64,000 nucleotides of DNA from Haliclystus octoradiatus (GCA_916610825.1 OU744453.1:18006241-18070240); one strand, 5' to 3'. Positions 39,056 to 53,700 are shown, counted from the first letter of the stretch. Notes: generated by a model not told the origin, from the sequence alone. Numbers and translations: made by a program.

Positions 39056-39389
39056 TGTAGTGGATTGTTTTATGTCTATTGTCTTATCCATAATGTATTT
39101 CCTTTGTTAACTGTAAAGCTTCCGTTTGTAATCACGTATACCTTGTAATGTAAATCACTGTATGTAATATATCAACCCTCTTCACGTCTGCCCTTCGTGG
39201 CGACAACATCTACATTAGCAAAGCTGGTCCACCTTCATAGAGGCTCTGTTTATCAACGGTAATATTAACCCTTCATTCATCCTCTCCCTGTTGGTGGCCA
39301 GCTACAACTATTACACAAATATATATCTTATCAACGCCTATGTATGTGTGGTGGTATTAATCAATACTTCGTACATTCCACCCGCTACA
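39056..39389 (+). repeat. Left LTR (334 bp) of the miniature element
   Basis: It begins TGTAGTGGATTG and ends CCACCCGCTACA. By eye it matches 39993-40326 without a difference. Confidence 0.92.
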
Positions 39390-39992
39390 TATTGGTGACT
39401 ACCGACGTGATCTGAAAAACGCAGCCAAATATTACGCGTCGTAAACCCTGGTTAGCATATGGTTATATCTGGTAACATTTTGGTTGAAATTCGCTCCTGG
39501 GTGAGTGTTATCACGAAGAAAAAAAAAGAAAATAATTGAATGCACTCACACCGTCACAAGCCAAGTTCTGGCAGGAACCACGAAAATTATTAGGGCTTAA
39601 CCCAACAAGAAAATAAAGATTGCCAGGCTTGAGCACAAAGAATTGTAACAACAAAACAACATTACCGACATAGATACATAACACCATCAAAAACAGAAGG
39701 TCAAAAAGATAGGCTATATACAATCATGACTTGCACAAAGGCACACAACAAAGAATTATTAAATATTTACAAGATTTTGTCGCTACAACCATACAACACA
39801 TACTTAACCAACTATACAACATGAAAGAAAACAAACAATCTAATTCATCTAACTCAATCAAAACATTATTATTAACTTATTTTAAATCATATTTTATTTT
39901 ATTATACGTATTTTATTCATTCATTCGTCCTGTATATATTATTTCATATCTTTCACTCACAGACGGGACTCCGTCTCCGTGGGGGGAAGTTA

Positions 39993-40326
39993 TGTAGTGG
40001 ATTGTTTTATGTCTATTGTCTTATCCATAATGTATTTCCTTTGTTAACTGTAAAGCTTCCGTTTGTAATCACGTATACCTTGTAATGTAAATCACTGTAT
40101 GTAATATATCAACCCTCTTCACGTCTGCCCTTCGTGGCGACAACATCTACATTAGCAAAGCTGGTCCACCTTCATAGAGGCTCTGTTTATCAACGGTAAT
40201 ATTAACCCTTCATTCATCCTCTCCCTGTTGGTGGCCAGCTACAACTATTACACAAATATATATCTTATCAACGCCTATGTATGTGTGGTGGTATTAATCA
40301 ATACTTCGTACATTCCACCCGCTACA
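39993..40326 (+). repeat. Right LTR (334 bp) of the miniature element
   Basis: Same sequence as the left LTR and preceded by the G-rich purine tract. Confidence 0.92.
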
Positions 40327-40330
40327 CAAG

Positions 40331-41148
40331 TAATAGCGTACATCGAACATTTATTATGAAACTCATATTTCCTGCAAACTAAATATAATAACAATAGATG
40401 TTCCGTGTTCCATTGTATTTCTTTATAACAATGTAACAAAGAGCCGGGATTTCATAGACTCTAATTGCATATTGAGTGTAGACTTGATCTGCAGAAACGC
40501 AAGCATTTTATGTTAATCAAAGCGATTAATGTTAGGCAATCAAAGCGATTATTGCATTTTTGATAACTCTGGAATTTTTATGGCAATCGCGGACTGTCTG
40601 ATATCATGCGAATGTCGATATTACCACTTGGATTCGATACTGAATTGTTTTTTTATTTTAATAAATTGCCGAAATCTGGTCCTTAAGTTATATATCATTA
40701 GTTTTACTCCTATTTGCGACTGGCAGATCAGGTGTACCCTCAACACTCTGCTATTAAATTTTTTGATATAAACTTAAAATCCGGTCAATGTTATTCGACA
40801 ATTTAAAGCTAAAAATCTAGTATGTATTGTAATACATTCGCAGTCAAAGTTTTTATCAGTTGATGAAAGCCGATTCGCACGATCAAGTATCGTATCAATT
40901 TAGTAACTGGCCGCTATCGGCAGGTTTGTGATGAATACTAGTTTCATTCACTTCCATTGAGACGCCAAGGAAAGACAAATTGTTCTGCTCCGCATTGTAA
41001 ATTTCAGGGCGGGATGTTCATTGTTTAACTATTGGAGTCATGAGTCATTAGCATCACGCAAAATTGGCATAATTTTCAAAGTATCATCGACATAATAATC
41101 TATTATAACGATAATCTAGCTATCTCTACTACTTTATAATATATCAAA
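40331..41148. other. Intergenic, nothing recognised
   Basis: AT-rich sequence with no gene or repeat that I can support. Confidence 0.4.
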
Positions 41149-41264
41149 TATAAAGGAAAAATCAGACAATCATGTTTGCTACTCAAGGTTTATAGATTGC
41201 CTGATGATCGCCTTAGCTTGAAACTTTGAGTAGCAAATGTAATTGTCTGATTTTTGACTTTATA
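41149..41264. repeat. Foldback element, about 116 bp
   Basis: ATATAAAGGAAAAATCAGAC and onward to TTTGCTACTCAAGGTT is the near inverse of AAACTTTGAGTAGC... to TTTTTGACTTTATAT. The arms are about 42 nt with a loop of about 30. It lies 500 bp upstream of ANAPC4. Confidence 0.75.
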
Positions 41265-41779
41265 TAAAGCAGTTTTTGATAAAGCAGTTCAAGGTAGTGT
41301 GATGTTTAGTAATAGAAAATTCATGGTTTGCTACTCTGATAAAAAACCACGTCATAGGTCTAAGAAACTAGAGGCAGATGCTGACTCAAGTGAAACCAAA
41401 GAAAATAAAAATAAAGATGTCAAGCCAACAGATGGCAAGAAACTCATTTGTTTCTTAACCTATAAAAAAGAGAATTTCCAAAACCATTTGTTCATCGATC
41501 AGTTTGCCATTTTTCAACCAATTTTATACTTTTAAGTTAGTATCATCACAAACACTGTGTCTTGAAATCTCAGAAATTAGTAATTTGCGGAACGGATCAA
41601 CGGAATGTGAGAAATGACTCTCAGTTTCATGGAGTATGTACGAAGTAGAGGCTTTCGCATGTTGATCTTCAAAAATTTCTGTCTTTGACTCTCGCGGGAA
41701 TATTTGATTGTCGTGCTAAAATCTATCATTTAGACTCTTGAAAAACATATGTGATTATAATATTGAAACTCATACTGCG
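41265..41779. other. ANAPC4 upstream region with an unrecognised frame
   Basis: A frame containing MFSNRKFMVCYSDKKPRHRS then Lys/Glu/Asp-rich sequence runs from about 41302 to 41535. It might be exon debris but I know no family. The promoter of ANAPC4 should lie here; no core motif is convincing. Confidence 0.25.
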
Positions 41780-44700
41780 ATGGAGAGAAAAGATTCATTC
41801 AGAGAGATCATCGATAAATCAAGTAACACAGAAATAACATCATTTTTATGGAATCCAAAAAGTGATCTCATAACATTTTTGATGAAAGATGGCGAGGTAA
41901 GAAAATAGTTACCCTATACAAACTATGATTAGAATTAAGTCCAGAAACATCCTTTCGAACAAGTCGTAAATGAAAAATGATGTACTTAATAGAGATGATT
42001 GATAAATTCATAAATCCTTTTGCAATTAATGATTTATTTATAATTTGTCAACACTGAACAACTCACAACTCGAATGATGATGTCACGTGATGTCTGCTAT
42101 CATAATGGCCTACAGTACATTCGTGGGATCATTTACGGCCAATATTGAACGATATGCGTGATAATTTACGGCAAAGTATACGCGTGATCATAGATGCAAG
42201 GAGAAGGATTTGTTAAAATGTATAAGATATTTCCTAGTGCCTCATGACGCAACACTCATGTTTGAATAACCCATGTATACTGCACGGAAACTGTTTAATG
42301 TAATTTGTATACAGTAATATGTTTTTATATATTGTTTAGCTTCGTCTACAACGTCTTTATGGACAGAAAGTTTGGAACTATAATAAGAAAGGTCCAAAAT
42401 GTACATCTTTATGTTGGAATCCTGAAGGATCAGGTGAAACTAATAGCTTCATTTATTTACCAACATATCTACTGATAGTATCAGATCAGTTTCAACAGAT
42501 TTTATGGAATATTGACCCTCGATTGTCAATGCGCAACAATATGCCGCAGCTAACTTACAGCAAATTCCCCCTTGACCATTCCATCCACCATCAGACATCT
42601 TGCAAATTTAGGCCTATAACAACTCCTGTGCTTGTCATAATAATTTACAATTACGAATCCAAACCGATCGTACCATTGTTGAACGAAAATGCTAATTGCT
42701 TTGCAACGTCTGTTCGTAAAAAGTTCATATTACCGATGGTAGGCTACGAGTGATTAAAGGTTTCTTGCAAACTTGATATTGTACAGTAAAACCTGTATAT
42801 AACATCCATCTATGAGAGGTAGATAAATTGACCATTATACGCAGGTGACCTTTATATGCAGGGTCGATTCAATAGATACTATTTTATACAATACAAGAGT
42901 GACCACTATGGGCAGGTTGTTTCTATATAGAGGTGACCGTTATAATAGGTTTTACTGTATATGTTTTAAGCCAAAATTGTAAATATGTTGCTTCGACGGT
43001 ATTTATTTTGTGTCTAGTTGAAACAATGGTTCTCAACCAATAAACATTCCCCCTTACTAAGAATCATCTGAAACTTTGTGCACGCATCTTAACTAATCAA
43101 ATTGCTAGGAAACAGTCAATCACTTCAGAACGGACTGTTCATGAACGCCTTATAAATAGTTTCACAAACTTATACCGACTGTAACTCTGTTTTCCCTGGC
43201 CGCAGAGTATTAGATTTAATCCCCTGCAGAAGTAGTATTCGTTAGCATTTACAGGAAAGGCATCTGGCTATTTGAAGTCACATACTTACTCACAAGTCGA
43301 GGTTTACCCCCTGTAAGTATAAAGATGATGACATTGATGAAGATGGTGTTAAATATCAATTATGTTTTTATTTTAGTATTTGCTTGTGGTTTCGAAGATG
43401 GCACTTTAAGAATGCTTGCAAAAGAAAAGGCTAGATGTTTATTTGAATCAAAACTACCATCAAAAATATACTGTTTAAAATGGATATCCAAGTAAGAATG
43501 TACACTAAAATTTCACTTGTTGTTCTTCGAAACCATTATGTTACAAAGTGACCAATTGCTTAGCTATAATCTCCCTGCAAAATTATATGCTGAGTTTATG
43601 AACTGTTCATGGACTTTATAAACAGTTCAGGAACGCTAAATGATCCATACCCTTGTGAAAAGTTCATGGATGTTCATGAACTAGTTCATCGACATTTAGT
43701 GGCACAACACTCATATAACTCAAGTTCAACAAAGTTCATAAAGTAGTTTATTTGTTTATTGTAAAGTTCAAGAAATAGTTCATCAATTTTGATGGATGTT
43801 CATGAACTCTAAGAGCCCCTGCGAAAAACAGTTCATGAGTTCATGAACAATTCATGAACATTAAATGACTCCGATTTTCCTGAACTGTTCATGAACCCTC
43901 ATAGACAGTTCACAAACAGTTCATGAAAATTTGGGGCCATTTAACGTTCATGAACTGTCCATAAACTGTTCATGAACTCCTGAACTGTTTTCGCAGGGGA
44001 GTCCATGAACTATATGAGTCTATTTTTACGAACTACTATGAACAGTTCATATAAACCATTGAGAAACATCAGCAGTGTGTGAATTTATTCCTTACTGAAC
44101 CTATTACTATTTATAAACTGTCTATGTTAATTAAAATTGGAACCTGCATCACTTTTTATCAAATTTTTATCGATTTTTCTTTATTGTTTTATCATATTTT
44201 CATATTTACAGCAACAGAACAAACCAATGTAAATATGTTGATGAATCTTCAGTGTTTCTAAATCTAAAAGGTTCTGAAATTAAAAGGTTAGATCCCTATT
44301 GATTGTTTTTATTCCCCTGTGAAAACAGTTCAGGAGTTCATGGACAGTTCATGAACCGATCATGAACGTTAAGTGGCCCCAAATTTTCATGAACTGTTCA
44401 TGAACTGTCCATGAACTCCTGAACTGTTTTCGCAGGGGTTGTATTGTATAATATACTCGAATCCCTGGAGTTTCAGACCTCTAATTGTTTACTATTTGGT
44501 ATATTGTTTTTATCTAGTGAAATTGATTGGTTGAAATCTAATGACGACGAGACAGGGTAAGTTTGAAATCAAGTACAATCAAACTTGTATATACAGGTAT
44601 GAGAGAGTTCCTCGGAAAAGCTGATTTCCTCGTTTTCCATCAGCTCTGAAACAAAGAAAATTCACCTAAAACATTGGTTTTGCTATTGTTTTAGCATTTT

Positions 44701-47700
44701 TCAAAGGATTTTCCTCTTTTCTTACTGAGCTCTACTCTCATGCCTGTTATAACAGCCAGCTAAGAGAAATCGATAAATTTAATAGGCCTTAACTATTAAT
44801 AATGAGAAGGTCAAAGAAGACACATATTCTTTGGTTGTAATTTCAAGTTTCTCGTTATTAAACAATCATCAGACAACAAATTTAATACTTGAACAGCTTT
44901 ATTCTATAGCTAACGAGATTTGTCCTGGTGAGAAACCGTGAACATATTTTCTGTTTGCTTTTTTATGTACAATAGCCCTCAATAGCCTCAGCCAATCAGT
45001 GTCTTTATATCATTTCCTCAGTAGCTTTCAATTTTTAAGGTGCATTTCAGTAGTTTTTCGGTAGATTGAGGAGAATCTACAATCTATACTACTGGATTAT
45101 AGCTATATGTCTATTAAATTTCAGTATGTTTTAGTAGGCTTCAGTAGCGATTCAGTATATCTAGAACTTATAGGGTTATATGCTTTATTTCTCAGTACAT
45201 TGTCAGTACTTTTGGCAGCTACAGAGGTATGTAATTAAAACGATATACTGATGACGATTAACTTGATTTTTTAATATTGTATTCTCTCTCGTGATGTGGG
45301 CCTTCGTGTAATGGTTAAGGTGTTGGAGCTTGGCCCGCAGGGTCTTGGGTTCAATCGCTAGTAGAAGGTGACTACCCCTACGAAAATCAGTTCAGGAGTT
45401 CATGAACAGTTCATGAACGTTAAATGGCTCCAATTTTCCTGAACTGTTCATGAACTGTTCATGAACTCCTGAACTATTTTCACAGGGGTACCGGTATTGG
45501 TTGGCGCCAGGAAGGGCATCGAGCTATTAAACTCACACATGCTAAAAAAATATTAACCAATTAACGAACCATGCTGTGATAAAAAGCTACTAGCATACCC
45601 GTTTGTAGTAAAATGATAAATCAAAAAAAAATCCTGCTGTTAGTTCACACCCCCAATAAAAGATATGATGATTTCATGAAAGTTAAATTGCCTGATTTTC
45701 TTGGAAGAATATCATGAACAATTCATAAAAAAATTGATCCGTTTACCATTTACGAACTGATTTCACTAGGGATTAAACCAGGTTGATTACAAAATGCGGA
45801 ATCCTGGGAGCCTCATTCCCAGAAGACCTGCACAAAATACAAAGGTTTTCAATTATTTTGTTTTGATTTTAAAAGTTTTGATTGTGATTTTGCCTAAATC
45901 CAAATTTGCCTTTATTGTGTGATCTGAAGCTTACATAACAAGTCAAATTTCAACTGTTTTGGTTACAATTTTTCACAGTGTTCAAATATTTTGATAGACA
46001 CCAATTTTTTCCAGTTTTCTGGAAGGCTAATATGTTTGTGAGCTGCTGGGGATATTTTTTGATGTAAAATTTTATAGTTGGCCCCCTGCAAAAACAGATT
46101 AGGAGTTCATGAACAGTTCATGAAAGTCGGGGCCTGTTTTTGCAAGGGCCTACTTGTGATTATATTCTTGTGTCAATATAGAATCTTATTAAAATTCATT
46201 TTCATTTGAAAATTTGAGTCAACATTTACTTCAAGTTTAAATTTTATTAACAGTTCATAAAAAAGTTCATGGATCTTGAATGGCCTGTGCTATTTATAAA
46301 CTTTTGTATAAAATAATGTTATGCAAACCTTTATAACAAACATTTGTGAAAGACTTGCCATGAATTGTTAAACAAGTTCATGAATATCGATGAACGTTCA
46401 TGAACTGTTCATGAACTTTTATGAATGCTCATGAACGCTCATGAACTGTTCATGAACTTTTAAAAATGCTCATGAACTTTGGTGAACTTCGATGAATTAG
46501 TTCATGAACTTTGATGAACTAATTCATTAACTTTGATGAACTAGTTCATTAACTTTGCTGAACTTTCATGAGCTTGAGTTCATGAACGTTCATGAACTGT
46601 TCATGAACTTTTATGAATGCTCATGAACGCTCATGAACTGTTCATGAACTTTTAAAAATGCTCATGAACTTTGGTGAACTTCGATGAATTAGTTCATGAA
46701 CTTTGATGAACTAATTCATTAACTTTGATGAACTAGTTCATTAACTTTGCTGAACTTTCATGAGCTTGAGTTCATGAACGTTCATGAACTTCGTTCCATT
46801 TAACGTTGATGAACTAGTTGATGAACGTTCATGAGCTTTTTCGCAAGGGATTGAACCGTTTGACTTATAGTTCATAATTTGTCTAATTTTAGGATGGAAA
46901 TGTCAACATTCTTTTAAATGGTTTTTATCTTATCACTAAAATGAACATCACAAATATAATCCCGTCTACAAAGAAGGTGAGTTTAAACTTAGAAATATAG
47001 TATTTTCTCTGATTGTGAAATGATGAAATGCTTAAATACATGATCTCATTACGCTCATAAAGCTTAAATACATCCCCTGCGAAAAAAGTTCAGCCCAAAA
47101 GTTCATGAACTGTTCATGAAGTTTTGGGCAATTTCACGTTTATGAAGCAGTTCATTTGAATAAATTCATGCACAGTTCATGAACCGGTTCATGAAGTGTT
47201 CATGAACTCTTTGTGACTGTTCATGAACTCATGGATTTTTTTTGCAGGGGATATTGATCTGTCCATAAAATGTTTATATAAATTCCGTTAATAATATTTT
47301 TTCTAATGATGTGTTTTTGCTCTGGCATTCATTTACTGTATTTCACAGAACTTTTCCATGTATTTCAATCACGCAGCTTCTGTTGATTATTCAAGTCTTG
47401 GGCTTAATTAATAATCACTTTTTCCGTTGGTTAGTCACTGTTTTGTGAATGTGATGATGAAGGGCAATGCATGATGGTCTATTACTCCTGCAAAAAATAA
47501 TTGAGTTTATGAACTGATCATGGACACATATAGCCCCATAAATTTGGGAACAACTTTTTGTCAACTAATTTTTCATATCATCATGATCATGCATTTGATT
47601 TTAATACTTTCATAACAACAGAAAAGTGATTCATTATATTATTTAATTAAACCCTACTTGTGTAAATTACTATGTGTTCATAAAATCAGCTTCAAATTTA

Positions 47701-50700
47701 TGAATATCTCAAAAGCCTTCTTTTAGGGGCTAACCTCAAGACCCTGCGGGTTTAGGTCAAACGCCCTAACTACTATACTACACTATGGCCCTTGCATTGA
47801 TTCATGCCAATTTTTTTTTTCAAGGTTGACAGTATTTTAGATATGTGTTTGTCTTCTGATCTTGGTACTTTTTCAATTGTGACAGCAGGATCTGTCAATG
47901 ACACAACTAGCGTATCTGTTACACTGGTATGTAAATGCCTCCACAAAAAATAAACAATTTTTATGGCTAATTTGACAATCAAGTGTTTTGTCTCTGTCAT
48001 TGAAATCATCAGAAAGCTTACTGATCCCTTGGCTCGTCAGGCATCCAACCTGAAGTCCAGCGACTGTACCTTGAGGCATATATGCACAGTCATAAACAGT
48101 ATATGAATGTTAAATGGCAAATTCCCAGGACCGCACAGCTTGTGACAACCTGATCATACAATTGTCTTCTTGTAAACAAGAGATGTTTGTTTATGCGTGG
48201 TCTATAATTTAGTCCATTCCCTGTGAAAAATATCCATCAGTACATGAACTGTTCATGAAAACGTTTTTGTCGGTTCATGAACAGTCACAAAGAGTTCATA
48301 AACACTTCACGAAGAGGTTCATGAACTGGTTCGTAAATGCGAAATTGCTTAAAAGTTCATGAACAGTTCATGAACACTTTTTGGGGGTTCCTTAACAGTT
48401 CATGAACAGTCACGAAGAGTTCATAAACACTTCATGAAGAGGTTCATGAACTGGTTCATAAATGTGAAATTGCTTAAAAGTCCATGTACAGTTCAAGAAC
48501 ACTTTTTGGGGGTTCCTTAACAGTTCATGAACAGTCACGAAGAGTTCATAAACACTTCATGAAGAGGTTCATGAACTGGTTCATAAATGTGAAATTGCTT
48601 AAAAGTCCATGTACAGTTCAAGAACACTTTTTGGGGGTTCCTTAACAGTTCATGAACAGTCACGAAGAGTTCATAAACACTTCATGAAGAGGTTCATGAA
48701 CTGGTTCATAAATGTGAAATTGCTTAAAAGTCCATGTACAGTTCAAGAACACTTTTTGGGGGTTCCTTAATAGTTCATGAACAGTCACGAAGAGTTCATA
48801 AACACTTCATGGAGAGGTTCATGAACTGGTTCATAAATGTGAAATTGCTTAAAAGTCCATGTACAGTTCAAGAACACTTTTTGGGGGTTCCTTAACAGTT
48901 CATGAACAGTCACGAAGAGTTCATAAACACTTCATGGAGAGGTTCATGAACTTGTTCATAAATGTGAAATTGCTTAAAAGTCCATGTACAGTTCAAGAAC
49001 ACTTTTTGGGGGTTCCTTAACAGTTCATGAACAGTCACGAAGAGTTCATAAACACTTCATGGAGAGGTTCATGAACTGGTTCATAAATGTGAAATTGCTT
49101 AAAAGTCCATGTACAGTTCAAGAACACTTTTTGGGGGTTCCTTAACAGTTCATGAACAGTCACGAAGAGTTCATAAACACTTCATGGAGAGGTTCATGAA
49201 CTGGTTCATAAATGTGAAATTGCTTAAAAGTCCATGAACAGTTTATGAACACTTTTGGGGGGTTCCTGAACAGTTTATGAACACAATAACTATGCAAGAG
49301 TGATACATTTATATGCTCTGATTGTTTTATCCCTATTTTTGGTTCTTATTTGTTGATCTTTAATCTTTATTTTCTTCTTAGGTCAAATCTGATTTGTTAG
49401 CATCAGCTGTTAATGAATTATCATTCTTGACTTTGAAATACCAACAAGTTTCTTCAGTTATCGAGGTATTTAGAACTTAGCTGTACCATTAATCAGTTTT
49501 ATCATTATTTGCAGCCAATTAACATCAAAAATAATCTCCATTTCTCTCCACTGGGATATAAATACGCTGTTGATAATTTGTATTTTGAAGACACATTTTT
49601 GTAAGGCATTTAATTCAAAATCATGGCTGCAGAAATCGCCTCTTGGAAAGTAAAAAATAATAAAACAAAATAACAAAATAGTTAGCGGGAAATTACATTA
49701 TTTTCATAAGTAAAGATCGAATAGCATTTCTTACTTATCAGTCTATGTAAGCTCTGTAATGTCATAACATCTTTGATTTTCATCATCTGAAATATGCGAT
49801 TATATCAAGTATATATTACAAAGGGTTTGACTGCAAAAGTTTTACAATATCGCTGTGTTTTTGCAGGCCATAAAAATGAATTTGAAGTGATATTACAGAG
49901 TTGGTTGTAAATAAAATAATAATTTAGAAGAAATGCTGTTTCTACCTTTGCAAACACAAGCATTCGGTTCTATCCCCTGACAAAATATGTGTTGAAGTCA
50001 AGACAATATTTTTTGATTTGCAGAATATATCAACGACGTTGAAGAAAATGTCTGAATCATGGCAAGATGGAGTAAACAAAGTGATTACGAAGTTAGGAAA
50101 ACTAGAAAAGGTATGTTATACACACCTTGAGGTTCAACAAAGCCCCTGCGAAAACAGTTTAGGAGTTCAAGAACAGTTCAGGAACAGTTCAGGAAAATTG
50201 GAGCCATTTAGCGTTCATGAACTGTTCATGAACTGTTCATGAACTGTTCATGAACTCCTGAACTGTTTTTCGCAGGGGAGTCCAGAAACTTTGAAACTTA
50301 CTTTGTAGAATGTATGTGTTCATTGTCATACGAATTACTCAAAACACATGTGTATCTCGGCCTCCAGGGTCTTAAGTTCAATATCCCTGGCAGGATAATT
50401 ATTACGTGGCATCTGAAAGGCATCTGGAAACGAACACACACTTCAAACATACTATTCAATTTAACCAACAGCACTGATGGAGAAAGCATCAAGCTTATGT
50501 TAATGAATAAATGACAAAGCCAGAAGAAAAAATCTCATAATCTTTGAGAGATATTGAATGCGTGACGTGGACAATCCAATCCATAAATTGTTCATTAAGT
50601 GTTGAGGAATGGACCTGATCTATGGACATTGATGAGATTTCAAGGTTCATAAATTGTTCATAACATTGTTCGACAAAAGTGGGGATCCTGGGATCCTAGA

Positions 50701-53700
50701 TCCTGGAAGGTTTAAGATCAAATTCAAAAGAAAATTAATAACTTTCTGATTTATAGATCAAATCTCAACAAAAAATTCAGATTCAGGAAAGCTATTAACC
50801 TTTTGTCAGGCACTTGTTCACAGGAATGTATTTTCCGAAGCTCAGTAAAAAGTCTTCTTCAAATTGTATCATCTTTTTTATAGTTATTACCTGAAGATCG
50901 AACGCTAGCTGATGAATTTGTGGAAACGTATGCTAGTCTGAAAACAAGGTGAAAATTATATTATGATATTATCATCTTCATTGATTATGTATGCGAAACT
51001 CAATTCAGGATTTCATGAACATTTATGAGAAGTTAACAGTTAAGTTAACTGTAACAGTTGAACAAATTGTATGAACTATTGAGGGTGTCAGGAATAGATG
51101 TCAAGATGGCATGTGACGTCGTACTTGATATCTATTCCCTGGCCAGGCATTTTAATGTCAATCACCCGAGATTTTGCGATACATCCAAGTTTACACCTGC
51201 AAAATAAAACTGCTCAGGAGTTCATAATCAGTTCATAAATGTTAAATGGCCCTAAATTCATGAACTGTTCTTGAAATAACTATCAGTGAAGGTTCATGAA
51301 AATTTGGCCGTTTGACGTTCATAAACTGACTCCTAAACTGTTTTTCGCAGGGATAATATCACCAGGAATTACATTCAACAACATTAAAATTAGAATTGAG
51401 AGTGATTGATAATTATGATTAGAATTGAGAATAAACTCCAGATTGTTTTTTATTTATATTTGCTCAACAGTCCTGAATTGGAAACGTTTCTATTGAGAGA
51501 TTTAACAGTTAAGGTAGGCCTAAAACACAATGTAATATAATATTATATGTATAAAACACAATGATATATTATTTGGGAACTTTACATTGTGTCCAATATA
51601 TTGCCAACATCTATGACCCATGTATGAATGACATGAAATTGATAAAAATAATGTAAAGTAGCCCCTGCGTAAAACATTCCAGGAGTTCATCAACAGTTCT
51701 TGAATGTTGAATGGCCCCAATTTTCACGAGCAGCTTGTGAAGTCTCAGTCCATGAAAATTGGGCCATTTAACGTTCATGAAGAGTTCATGAATGTTTGTA
51801 AATTTCAATAACTATTCATGAATTAACTAACCATCTGCGGAGTGATGATGAAATGGATTGACTTACTAGCTGTTCTAAGGGCGTGTTCTTCTTTAACTCT
51901 TTGTGACTGTTCATGAACACACAAAAAGGGTTCATGAATTGTTCACAAACTGTTCATGAACTCATGGATATTTTTCATAGGGATTTATTTGTCTTTGCAT
52001 TTATCTTTAGGGATTGACTAGTCTTGGTGCAAGTGTTGCAAATTCTCATAAGACGGTAAAAGAACTTGGTATAACAAAGTTATTAAGGTACAATCAATGG
52101 ATTAGCGAGAAGCGTAATCAACCATTTCAAAATATTCATAAACACCTTTGAAGCAGATTATTTTACGAAAGTTAAGTTGCTTAATTTTTCACAAACATTT
52201 CCATGAACTGTTCATCAATGTTTGTAAAATTTATAAACAGTTCAATCATGAACGTTGAAGATTTTCATGAAGTGTTTTCACAGGAGTTGATTGTGCAGCT
52301 AAGATAGAATGAGAATGATTTGTAGGTCTTTTTCAGATTGAGGCCTCCAAATGTATGTCCTACTCAATGTGAAATTATCCTGAATTGTCCTATTCATGAT
52401 TGTGTCTTATCTACTATCTCTCGATAGGGCATTTTTCCTGCAAGAAACAGTTTAGGGGTTCATAAACAGTACAAGAAAATTCGGTCAATTGACGACCATG
52501 AACTAGTTAATGAACTCTTGAACTGTTTTTCACAAGGGATTGTCATCAATGTGAGTGGTCCTAATGGAACCTTTGTGTAAATGATCAGGGCATTGGACTT
52601 CGGCCTGCAGGGTCTTGGTTGGGTTTCATCCCTGTAAGAGCACTATTGGTTGGCATCAAAAGAGTATGGACATTAAGCGTAACCACACTGACCAATTAGC
52701 CAACCATCCTGATGTAACATGCTATGGGCTTACCCTGTTAATTGAAAAAATCGATGCTTTTCTAAAGAAGTACATACAGTCGAACTCGGTTAATATATCC
52801 TCTTTTAATATTCCATCCTGCTTAATATCCCCACATAAAACTGATTTCTATTTACCATTCTCGGTACAAACTCTCATAATCCCACCTCGCTCAATGTCCC
52901 ACTTTTCATCTGTACCAGAGGGGGGATATTAAGCAAGTTCGACTGTACTTTGCAATTTTCTCTTTGTTCTTCATTGATCCGTGTGTCAATTTATGTTTTA
53001 TTCAGGCAATGTGAATGTTTACATCATTATCTTGTTGAATTGCGTGGAATGGCAAGATGGAAATCTCGTTTTGGTTGCTTAGGTCTTCGAGAAAATGAAA
53101 TTGAAGGTTTGAGAATGATTTAAATAGATTTAGTTTTTTGTAAGGTCAAGGTTAAAACAATTATATAAGGCAGCAAGGGTACCGTATCTAGAAAATGTTG
53201 AGGTACGGTAAGTTGAAAATGCTTTAAAAATTCTGTTTATTTAGGTTATCACAACACTGTTTTTAAAATAAGTTTGCACTTTTGGCTCATAAATAAAGTC
53301 AATGATTGATAAGTAACATCATGGATTTTATTTTTATTTTACCACAAACCTGGTAAGCTAGTATATTTTTTCATTGAGGTGGCTGTTTAGTTGGTTACAT
53401 AAGATTCACGTAGACTGCTGATTCCATTGACAAACTTCGAGGAAACACATAGGGACCATGGACAACCACAATAGCTGACACAAAGGACCGAAACAGCCGT
53501 TGTTTGTAGTTGTTGGAATTTGGCATTAATCGGGAATTTTTGAAATTTGTTTATCCAATCAAATTGCAGAATTACGTTCGATTACAACTCTATATTTTAG
53601 AATACATTTGTTCTCTTGCAGATTGCATCAAACTTTCTGGCACTGTAGTTTTGAAGATATGGGAATTCATAAGGTAGTTTTTATACTGTCCAATTTAAAT

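Larger units (their letters stand above)
39056..40326 (+). mobile_element. Miniature non-autonomous LTR retrotransposon (TRIM-like, 1271 bp)
   Basis: Two apparently identical 334-bp LTRs (39056-39389, 39993-40326) start TGTAG and end CTACA. CAAG flanks both sides (39052-39055, 40327-40330). A primer-site-like TTGGTGACTACCGACG follows the left LTR and a purine tract GTGGGGGGAAG lies just before the right LTR. The interior is only 603 bp and carries no gag or pol; an 88-codon frame at 39731-39997 is not recognisable. It must rely on enzymes from another element. An old fragment of the same LTR family is at 22020-22600. Confidence 0.92.

Noticed and set aside
39731-39997. An 88-codon frame in the miniature LTR element
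   Set aside because: Low-complexity AT-rich coding with no retroelement motif, and it runs into the LTR.
48240-49280. Regular direct repeats as a possible CRISPR array
   Set aside because: The 125-bp units are contiguous without unique spacers, the genome is eukaryotic and the units derive from a MITE.
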